From: Bacteroidia bacterium
Lineage (GTDB): Bacteria; Bacteroidota; Bacteroidia; Bacteroidales; Prolixibacteraceae
Length of the DNA: 64,000 bases
Reading direction: 5' to 3'
Assembly: GCA_026391315.1 (NCBI GenBank)
Contig: JAPLDT010000099.1
Coordinates: forward strand, 26,706-90,705
Part shown: positions 46,724 through 53,613 of the stretch, one piece after another
How positions within the stretch are numbered: position 1 is the first letter of the stretch
Layout: each line of letters opens with the position of its first letter
Made by a program: the position numbers and the translations under genes
Notes under the pieces: generated by a model
What the model saw: only the letters and a program-made list of their open reading frames with translations
Databases searched by the model: none
Told to the model about the DNA's origin: nothing

Positions 46724-48075
46724 ACTGGTCAGATTTAAAAGAACGCAGAAGAAAGCGTATCGCCATTTTTCTTGGTATCATGCTTCCATTGCTGATTATC
46801 TCACGGATTCTCGTACATAATCACAAAGAGCAACGTCCTGAGAAAATTGGGTTTCATCAGGCCTTATATGATCAGAAAGGGAAACTACTGCCTTGGATCT
46901 GCTGGGAAGAAGCCCTGAAAAAGGAGATGACCTGGTATTACCACGCCCCTATCGGGAAGTCAGGATTTCCGGTATATTTCTATTCCACATTCATTGACTC
47001 AGCCTACAAACCTTATAAAACTGATATTATTCCATGTACCCAGCTGGGAATGGGCATTTTGTCCTACCTCAAATATTGGGAATATACTGGGAAAAAGGAT
47101 AGTCTGGCATTGAAGTATGCCATGCGGATGGCTGTTTTTCTTTCGGATTTTGCTTCTACTCCCAACTCTGGAATGTATGCCAATTTTCCACGGTCAACAG
47201 GTAACCATGAAGAGATTCCTTTGACAAAAAGCTCGCAGGGGGACGCGAAATACGGAGACCAGGTAATTGAACCTGACAAGGGAGGAATTGCAGGATACGC
47301 CTTTTTGCAGTTGTACAAAAAAACCGGTAACGTAGTCTGCGGAGAGAAGGCCTTGGCAATAGCCAGGGTTTTGGCAGAGAACATGCGCACAGGGGACAAA
47401 TCTCATGCACCATGGCCTTTCCGGGTCGATGCCGTAACAGGAAAATACTGGGGCGAACGCAATGGCAACATGGTTTACATTCTCAGGTTGTGGGATGGAT
47501 TGGCCGAAATTGGCAGCATTGAATTCGTAGCTCCACGCGCCAAATTGTGGCATTGGATGAAAGAGGTGCAGTTGGAAGCTCCTGAGCGAAAATCTGCCTC
47601 GCACTGGATTCAGTTTTTCGAAGACATGACAGAAGAGGACAACCGAAACTCATGGGCTCCGCTCGAAATGGCCCGATATCTCATCGAACAAAAAGAGAAG
47701 CTGGATCCGGATTGGAAAAGCATAGCCAAAAAGTGTATCGGTTTTGCCATGGATCATTTTGCCATTAAAATGCCGGGGGGAGTCACATTGATGGGTGAAC
47801 AGGATTCCGACCTTCGTCCCTGGGGAGGAGCCTGCTCCAAACTGGGCGGGGTTGCAGCGCTTTTTTATGCTGCAGGTGGCGGAGAACGCTACCGCGAAAT
47901 CGCTTTGCGAAATCTCAACTGGGTTACCTATTTCATCGACTCCGATGGTGGTCCTGCAGCCATGTGCGACATGAAAGAGTACCGTAAGGGTTCGTGGCAG
48001 GAAGACTGCCATACCGATGTAGTGCACAACTTTATCGACGCGATGAATGCTGTTCCGGAGTTTCGAACGCAGTAA
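46720..48075 (+). CDS. Membrane-anchored six-hairpin glycosidase-like protein of unknown function
   Basis: The 451-aa protein has one N-terminal transmembrane segment (AIFLGIMLPLLIISRILV) and then a helical domain with repeated W/G-rich helix-turns (GMGILSYLKYWEYTGKKDS, GGIAGYAFLQLYKKTGN, NWVTYFIDSDGGPAAMCDM) that suggests an (alpha/alpha)6 barrel, as in lyases and hydrolases of glycuronans. No named family was recognised. The ATGA overlap with the beta-helix gene indicates joint function. A 10-bp period repeat array follows the stop codon. Confidence 0.6.
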   Translation: MNWSDLKERRRKRIAIFLGIMLPLLIISRILVHNHKEQRPEKIGFHQALYDQKGKLLPWICWEEALKKEMTWYYHAPIGKSGFPVYFYSTFIDSAYKPYKTDIIPCTQLGMGILSYLKYWEYTGKKDSLALKYAMRMAVFLSDFASTPNSGMYANFPRSTGNHEEIPLTKSSQGDAKYGDQVIEPDKGGIAGYAFLQLYKKTGNVVCGEKALAIARVLAENMRTGDKSHAPWPFRVDAVTGKYWGERNGNMVYILRLWDGLAEIGSIEFVAPRAKLWHWMKEVQLEAPERKSASHWIQFFEDMTEEDNRNSWAPLEMARYLIEQKEKLDPDWKSIAKKCIGFAMDHFAIKMPGGVTLMGEQDSDLRPWGGACSKLGGVAALFYAAGGGERYREIALRNLNWVTYFIDSDGGPAAMCDMKEYRKGSWQEDCHTDVVHNFIDAMNAVPEFRTQ

Positions 48076-48083
48076 TATAACTA

Positions 48084-48230
48084 CACAGAGTTTCACAGAG
48101 AAGCACAGAGGACCACAGAGTGAAAACTAAAAAACAGAAAAATATTAATGATTAAATGGTCAGCTCCTTCAATCAGCCTATCATCTTATTTTTCTCTGTG
48201 AAACTCTGTGCTTCTCTGTGCGACTCTGTG
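48084..48230. repeat. Inverted 10-bp-period arrays: 4 x CACAGAGnnn facing 4 x CTCTGTGnnn
   Basis: The left array (48084-48120) is CACAGAG four times with 3-nt spacers TTT, AAG, GAC. The right array (48194-48230) is CTCTGTG four times with spacers AAA, CTT, CGA. Both keep an exact 10-bp period and face each other over a 73-bp core. A copy of the right-hand array recurs at 63917. Confidence 0.9.
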
Positions 48231-48273
48231 TAACTAATAAAACGAACTACTATTAATACAAATCCCAATTAAC

Positions 48274-50601
48274 ATGCGAAAATTACGTTTGCTTACTTTA
48301 CTACTATTATTCACCTTTTCACTCAATGCTCAAATTATGGACCTGAGCAGGGCAACAATTATTGCTTCCAAAAATATCCCCTCTCCTGTCCGGGAGACAG
48401 CCATCAGGGTACTGAAAGAGGAGGTTGCCCAGCGGACGACCATTCAGCTCAAAGAGATTGAAAAGTTTGGAAATCAGCCTGTTCTGGCCCTGGTTCTATC
48501 TTCTGAAAAAGAGCTGGCAGGAATAACAGTTCCAGTCAATAATTCTGACGCTAAACCCGAAAACAAGACCGAGGGTTACCGCCTGGTTTTGGATCAATCC
48601 AATGGCAAAAAGATATTATGGCTGATCGCAGCAGACCAGCGGGGAACCATCTTCTCCATCGGACAGCTACTAAGAACCGCTGATCTTTCCCATGGAAAAT
48701 TTCTCTTCGACAAAAAGAATGAAATTGCCACCTCCCCTAAATACCCCATCCGCGGCCATCAGATAGGATATCGCAATACTGCCAACTCCTGGGACTCCTG
48801 GACCATGGAGCAGTATGAAAAATACCTGCGCGAACTGGCCCTTTTCGGCACCAACTGCATCGAGAACATCCCCTTTCACGATGGCAACAACAATCCGTTG
48901 ATGAAATATCCCAGGGATGTGATGAACAACAAAATCGCTGAGATCTGTCACGAATATAGTCTGGACCACTGGGACTGGATCCCTGCGGATGTTGATCTTT
49001 CCAACCCTGTCAAATTCAAGGAAGAGGTGGCACGACACGAAGAATATTACAAAAATTGCCCCTACCTGGATGGAGTCTTCTTTCCGGGCGGCGATCCCGG
49101 CAGCAATCATCCGAAAGATGTCATGCCCTTCCTGAAAGCTGTTACTGAGAAGTTGAAAAAATACCATCCCAAGGCAACGATGTGGATCTCACTTCAGGGT
49201 TTCAGCGATGAACAGGTCGACTATTTTTACCAATATCTCGACGCCAACAATCCGGATTGGCTGACTGGTGTTGTGACCGGCCCAAGCAGTCCCGATCTTG
49301 CTGCTACCAGATTCCGCTTGCCTAAAAAATACCAGCACCGTCACTATCCCGATCTGACCCACACCGTGCGATGCCAGTATCCGACTTTAAACTGGGACCA
49401 GGGCTTTGCACTTACTGAAGGAAGGGAAGTCTGTAATCCGCAACCGGTTTATTACGCCAAAATCCACAACCGTTTTGCCCCTTTTACTGATGGCTTTCTC
49501 TCCTACTCCGATGGTGTTCATGATGATGTGAACAAAGTAACCTGGAGTCAGATGGCATGGGATCCGACAAGACCTGTCAGGGATGTGCTGGTGGAATATA
49601 CCCGGTTCTTTTTCGGTTCCGCAGTCGCGGAAGCCGGGGCAGACGGTATTTTAGCCCTTGAGCGAAACTGGGTTGGTCCTACAGAAGAAAATGGGGGTAT
49701 TGAGGCTACTTACGCATTCTGGAAAAATCTGGAGACCCAACATCCTGAATTGAATAAAAACTGGCGATGGCAACTGCTGGTGATGCGTTCGAACTACGAT
49801 GTTTTCGTGAAGCGCAGAAAGGCATATGAGCAAAAATTAGAAAAAGAGGCCAATGAACTACTTTTGAAAGCTCCTGAACTGGGTGCGGAAAAAGCCATGA
49901 GCATGGCACTCGAGCTGGTAAACAAGGGCTACAAAGAACCAATTACCAACGATTTAAGAGCAAAAATTGTCAACCTTTGCGAAGCGCTATGGCAATCTGT
50001 CGGACTGCAAACCAGTGTAAAGAAATACCAGGCAAGTGGTTCAGAAAGAGGTGCCATTCTCGACTTTATCGATTATCCGCTCAACAATCGCTGGTGGCTG
50101 GAAGATGAGTTCGGGAAAATAGCGAAGATGGCATCCGAAAAGGAAAAACTGGCCCGCCTGGAGGTGATCGCCAAATGGGAGAATCCCGGTCCAGGCAGCT
50201 ACTATGACAACGTATCCGATATCTCAAAAAGCAGCCATGTGCTTACCTTTTCAGACGATGCGACTGATGTAGCCTGGTGGGAAAGCGGACTGAGCCGGAG
50301 AAGGTTGTCAACGCAACTTTTTCAGAACTTTCCGGTCCTAAAATACAGTGATCTAGACCCAAATGGCCGCTATCTGATCAGGGTTGCCGGCTACCACGAG
50401 GCTTTGCTGAGGGTGGATGGCGAACGAATCGATCCAACCATTTACAACAAAGGATATGAGGAGTTCAAAGAGTTTCCGCTCAATCCAAAATTCGTGAGTG
50501 ATGGTAAAATTGATGTAACCTTTGATCAACCTGAAGAATCCACGCTCAACTGGCGTGAAAGGTCGAAGGTATCGGATGTGTGGCTGATAAAATTAAATTG
50601 A
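48274..50601 (+). CDS. Exported TIM-barrel glycosidase-like protein of unknown family
   Basis: The 775-aa protein has a signal peptide (LLLFTFSLNAQ), an N-terminal zincin-like/GH20b-type domain (about 25-150, WLIAADQRGTIFSIGQLLR) and a barrel-like middle (KYPIRGHQIGYRNTANSWDSW, LDGVFFPGGDPGSNHPKD). A helical region (480-620) and a C-terminal beta-sandwich (DATDVAWWESGLSRRRL) follow. The N-domain arrangement is shared with GH20, GH67, GH84 and GH115, but no catalytic signature of these was found, so no family is assigned. Together with the two preceding genes it forms an uncharacterised carbohydrate-processing set. Confidence 0.65.
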   Translation: MRKLRLLTLLLLFTFSLNAQIMDLSRATIIASKNIPSPVRETAIRVLKEEVAQRTTIQLKEIEKFGNQPVLALVLSSEKELAGITVPVNNSDAKPENKTEGYRLVLDQSNGKKILWLIAADQRGTIFSIGQLLRTADLSHGKFLFDKKNEIATSPKYPIRGHQIGYRNTANSWDSWTMEQYEKYLRELALFGTNCIENIPFHDGNNNPLMKYPRDVMNNKIAEICHEYSLDHWDWIPADVDLSNPVKFKEEVARHEEYYKNCPYLDGVFFPGGDPGSNHPKDVMPFLKAVTEKLKKYHPKATMWISLQGFSDEQVDYFYQYLDANNPDWLTGVVTGPSSPDLAATRFRLPKKYQHRHYPDLTHTVRCQYPTLNWDQGFALTEGREVCNPQPVYYAKIHNRFAPFTDGFLSYSDGVHDDVNKVTWSQMAWDPTRPVRDVLVEYTRFFFGSAVAEAGADGILALERNWVGPTEENGGIEATYAFWKNLETQHPELNKNWRWQLLVMRSNYDVFVKRRKAYEQKLEKEANELLLKAPELGAEKAMSMALELVNKGYKEPITNDLRAKIVNLCEALWQSVGLQTSVKKYQASGSERGAILDFIDYPLNNRWWLEDEFGKIAKMASEKEKLARLEVIAKWENPGPGSYYDNVSDISKSSHVLTFSDDATDVAWWESGLSRRRLSTQLFQNFPVLKYSDLDPNGRYLIRVAGYHEALLRVDGERIDPTIYNKGYEEFKEFPLNPKFVSDGKIDVTFDQPEESTLNWRERSKVSDVWLIKLN

Positions 50602-50875
50602 ATAGATTCATCTTGCTAAAGTCTTCTACTTATATTTTTAACTCCGCAGGAGTTGCCAGTGAATAACCTCCGGTTTAGACCGGAGGAACAGAAACAACCG
50701 CGAGACATCAACTCCGCAGGAGTTGCCCAAAGCCGTAAAAAGGGAAACCCTCAAAGGGTTTTGGGTTGCTTTTATGCTCTACCCCCCCGGTGACACTACA
50801 TAACCTGACGGTTAAGTAGTGTCACCGGGGGTTATTCACGGTAAACTCCTTCGGAGTTAATTAATCGAATCGCTC
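50602..50875. repeat. Cluster of six palindromes, three of them AACTCC-N3-GGAGTT
   Basis: Within 220 bp the sequence holds AACTCCGCAGGAGTT at 50640 and 50710, and AACTCCTTCGGAGTT at 50844. Between them lie CCTCCGGT/ACCGGAGG (50667-50686), AAACCCT/AGGGTTT (50745-50761) and a 16-bp arm pair CCCCCGGTGACACTAC (50784-50831) that encloses TAACC/GGTTA. There is no ORF. It fills the gap between convergent genes. Confidence 0.85.
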
Positions 50876-51316
50876 CTACCCAATCTTTAATTTGTAATTT
50901 GTAATTGTTTTGATCAGCCCTTCACATGCATCTTCCAGTATATCAATCACTAATTCATAATCCTTGTTGTCACCATAGTACGGATCTGGAACCGAAGAAA
51001 CCTTAATTCTCGTACAAAATTCTGTCATTTTCCGGATTTTTGCCTTGGCTTTTGCATCAGGAGCCATCCTGGTAAGGTCGGCAATGTTTTGATCATCCAT
51101 CCCAATAAGGAGATCGAACTCCTCAAAATCGCGCTTCGGCCTGACAGGCCTTGAAATGGATGTGAGATCGTAACCTCTTCTCAAAGCAATCTTCTTCATT
51201 TTTGGATAGGCTCCCTCCCCTTCGTGGTAACCAATTTTCCAAAATCAGGTGGTTGAAAATCCCCTCAGCTGCAGGTGAGCGGCATATGTTGCCCAGACAA
51301 ACAAATAAGATCCTCA
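50876..51316 (-). pseudogene. Low-molecular-weight protein tyrosine phosphatase, broken by an internal out-of-frame deletion
   Basis: Reading the minus strand from ATG at 51316 gives MRILFVCLGNICRSPAAEGI, the intact CxGNxCRSP active-site loop of the LMW-PTP family. After NHLILEN the frame leaves the family. A second frame picks up at GYHEGEGAYPKMKKIALRRG (from about 51235) and continues to the general-acid motif DPYYGDNKDY and a TAG at 50876. In intact members about 14-18 residues with DSAGT lie between the two parts; they are missing here, so this looks like an out-of-frame deletion rather than a single-base error. Neither half should be active. Confidence 0.85.
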
Positions 51317-51394
51317 TACGTATTGTTAAAAAAACTGAACAAAGAAAAGAATAAAATATCTTTTGCAAGGCAATTTGTACCTTCACCGGAAAAA

Positions 51395-51544
51395 GCAATT
51401 AGCTATTGGCTTTTAGCTATTAGCTTTTTGATGACAGAAATTTCGATGTTAGTAAACACAAAAAAGCAGTATTTAATGACGCTATCTATCAAATTAGATA
51501 TAGGCCAAAGCTAAAAGCCAAAAGCCAATAGCCAACAGCCAATA
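51395..51544. repeat. Inverted heptamer arrays, TTAGCTA-type facing GCCAATA-type
   Basis: The left array (51399-51426) reads TTAGCTA, TTGGCTT, TTAGCTA, TTAGCTT. The right array (51504-51544) reads GCCAAA, GCTAAAA, GCCAAAA, GCCAATA, GCCAACA, GCCAATA. The right units are complements of the left type. The period is exactly 7 bp and the core is about 77 bp. Confidence 0.85.
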
Positions 51545-51573
51545 TTCTACTGCTTCAATAAAACATCTTTACC

Positions 51574-51942
51574 ATGAGCTTAATCGGAAATGTAATCTGG
51601 ATAATTTTTGGCGGATTTGTTGCCTTCCTGGGTTACCTGTGGGGTGGACTGATCCTCTGTTGCACCATTGTTGGCATTCCATGGGGTTTGCAAGCCATAA
51701 AAATCGGTATTGCCACACTTGCTCCCTTCGGCAAAACTGTGCGTCCCAACGGTGGCTCCATCCCGGGACTTTCCTGTTTGCTGAATCTGATCTGGCTGAT
51801 ATTTGCCGGATTGTGGATAGCAATAGCACATCTCGTATTTGGTGTTTTACTTTGCATAACAATCATTGGAATCCCGTTCGGAATTCAGCATTTCAAGCTG
51901 ATGCGGTTGAGTCTTGCACCGTTTGGATATGATTTGATGTAA
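51574..51942 (+). CDS. yccF: YccF-domain inner membrane protein
   Basis: This 122-aa protein consists of two YccF repeats, each with a hydrophobic helix followed by G-I-P-F/W-G (TIVGIPWGLQAIKIG, TIIGIPFGIQHFKL). Its length matches the family. The function is unknown, although the fold is widespread in bacteria. It is a lone gene between two repeat arrays. Confidence 0.93.
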   Translation: MSLIGNVIWIIFGGFVAFLGYLWGGLILCCTIVGIPWGLQAIKIGIATLAPFGKTVRPNGGSIPGLSCLLNLIWLIFAGLWIAIAHLVFGVLLCITIIGIPFGIQHFKLMRLSLAPFGYDLM

Positions 51943-51959
51943 TTGATTGATATACAATT

Positions 51960-52213
51960 GAAATAGGTTGAAATAAATGGAAATAAAGTTGAAATGGATT
52001 GAAATAGATTGAAATAGATTGAAATAGATTGAAATAGATTGAAATAATTGGAAATAATTGGAAATTGATGGATTCGGAATTGAAATATATTGAAATAGAG
52101 GTTGGGAGATGATTGTGTATTGTGCCAAGTTCATGCATTTGAAGTCATTCTTACAATGTATTACAATTTATTTCTTTCTATTTCCATTTATATCTTTTAT
52201 TTCCACCTATTTC
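51960..52213. repeat. 10-bp-period GAAATAGATT array (about 14 units) facing TATTTC units
   Basis: Units such as GAAATAGGTT, GAAATGGATT and GAAATAGATT (four identical copies at 52001-52040) run from 51960 to about 52101, mostly at exact 10-bp spacing. TATTTC units in the opposite sense lie at 52169, 52179, 52198 and 52208. The core between the arms is about 65 bp. ORF-track entries across it are low-complexity shadows. Confidence 0.9.
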
Positions 52214-52232
52214 ATACAAAGATAAATACCAT

Positions 52233-53474
52233 ATGAATTTAGATATAATCACCATTGGCGACGAAATTCTGATCGGTCAGATCGTTGATACCAATTCGGC
52301 CTGGATGGCGCAGAAACTGAACGATGAAGGGATCAATGTCCGGCAGATCATAAGCATATCAGATGATGCTGATCATATTACCGACACCTTTGTGCAAAGC
52401 GCAAAGCAGGTAAACCTGGTTCTTGTTACAGGGGGATTAGGCCCAACCAAAGACGATAAAACCAAAGAAACCATTTGTAATTTTTTTGATACCAGACTAA
52501 TTTCAAACCAGGCAGTCTTGCAAAACATTGAGGAGTTGCTCAACAAAAGGGGCATTGCGCTCAACCGTTTGAACCGCGACCAGGCCCTGGTACCTGAGGG
52601 CAGTCATGTATTTCAGAATAAGTTGGGTACAGCTCCCGGACTGCTGCTCAAAAAAAACGGGTGCTCCTTTATTTTCATGCCGGGAGTGCCTTACGAGATG
52701 AAATACCTGATGGAATTTGAAGTTTTACCCTATTTGCGGGACAATTTTCAAACGACAACCATCCTCCACCGGACTGTCCTGACACAAGGTCTTCCAGAAT
52801 CAATGCTTGCCGAAAAGATCACCAGTTGGGAAGATGCGCTTCCCGGATACATTAAACTGGCCTATTTGCCTAGTCCTCAAGGTGTAAGACTGCGCCTGTC
52901 TGCGAGAGGACTGGAACAGTCACTTATGGAAGCCGAGGTGGAATCACAAATCATCGGGCTGCAAAAACTGATTGCTCCCAATATTTATGGTTACGACGAC
53001 GAATCTCCGGCCGAAAGTATCGGAAAAATCCTGACCGAAAAAGGGTGGACAGTCTCAACTGCTGAAAGCTGCACCGGAGGCGCTATCGCAAGGCTGTTTA
53101 CCGAAAATCCGGGCAGTTCGAACTATTTCAAAGGTTCTGTAGTGGCCTATTCCAATGAGATTAAAAAAGACATTTTGGGAGTCAAAGAAGAGCTACTCAG
53201 GCACCATGGAGCCGTAAGCCGGGAAGTCGTTGAATCAATGGCCCTCAATGGATGCAGGGTGATGAAGACTGATTTTTCAATTGCCACATCAGGGATCGCG
53301 GGTCCTGGTGGAGGCACTGAAGAGAAGCCTGTGGGTACAGTCTGGATTGCCGTAGCGCACAAAGATCGGGTCGTTTCACAGCTTTTCAATTTTGGTAACG
53401 ACCGTGAGCGGAATATCGCCAGAACCGGCCAAAATTCGCTGTTTATGCTTAGAAAATTATTAATCACCTTGTAA
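52233..53474 (+). CDS. cinA: CinA: competence/damage-inducible protein, NMN deamidase
   Basis: The 413-aa protein has an N-terminal MoCF-biosynthesis-like domain (ITIGDEILIGQIVDTNSAW, LVLVTGGLGPTKDD) and a C-terminal CinA domain (STAESCTGGAIA, IATSGIAGPGGGTEEKPVGT). The latter deamidates nicotinamide mononucleotide in the pyridine nucleotide salvage route, and the former is an ADP-ribose pyrophosphatase-type domain. Length and motifs are normal. The gene lies between two repeat elements. Confidence 0.95.
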   Translation: MNLDIITIGDEILIGQIVDTNSAWMAQKLNDEGINVRQIISISDDADHITDTFVQSAKQVNLVLVTGGLGPTKDDKTKETICNFFDTRLISNQAVLQNIEELLNKRGIALNRLNRDQALVPEGSHVFQNKLGTAPGLLLKKNGCSFIFMPGVPYEMKYLMEFEVLPYLRDNFQTTTILHRTVLTQGLPESMLAEKITSWEDALPGYIKLAYLPSPQGVRLRLSARGLEQSLMEAEVESQIIGLQKLIAPNIYGYDDESPAESIGKILTEKGWTVSTAESCTGGAIARLFTENPGSSNYFKGSVVAYSNEIKKDILGVKEELLRHHGAVSREVVESMALNGCRVMKTDFSIATSGIAGPGGGTEEKPVGTVWIAVAHKDRVVSQLFNFGNDRERNIARTGQNSLFMLRKLLITL

Positions 53475-53485
53475 ATTCAACTTTA

Positions 53486-53575
53486 CTTCGTGAACCTTTG
53501 TGCCTTCCTTTGTGACCTTCGTGGTAAAAAAAAATTCAACACGATGGACTCAAAGGGTTACACAAAGGACACCAG
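53486..53575. repeat. CTTTGTG/CTTCGTG array facing CACAAAGG-type units
   Basis: CTTCGTG, CTTTGTG, CTTTGTG and CTTCGTG occur at 53486, 53496, 53508 and 53517, and CAAAGGGTTACACAAAGGAC lies in the opposite orientation near 53551. The spacing is 9-12 bp, less regular than the array after 48 kb. It fills the gap between cinA and the AsmA-like gene. Confidence 0.75.
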
Positions 53576-53613
53576 GTAAAATAGTTTCTGCAGTTTTTTA
53601 ACAAAAAAATATC

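Noticed and set aside
51639-51932. 97-aa plus-strand ORF inside yccF
   Set aside because: It is a shadow of yccF, which has clear family motifs in the other frame.
51847-52138. Minus-strand ORFs of 95 and 81 aa rich in I/S/Y/F/Q/N
   Set aside because: They are translations of the GAAATAGATT repeat array and carry no protein-like signal.
51960-52213. CRISPR-like repeated structure
   Set aside because: Units are 10 bp with 3-nt variable parts and no unique spacers of 25-40 bp; no cas gene is in the window.
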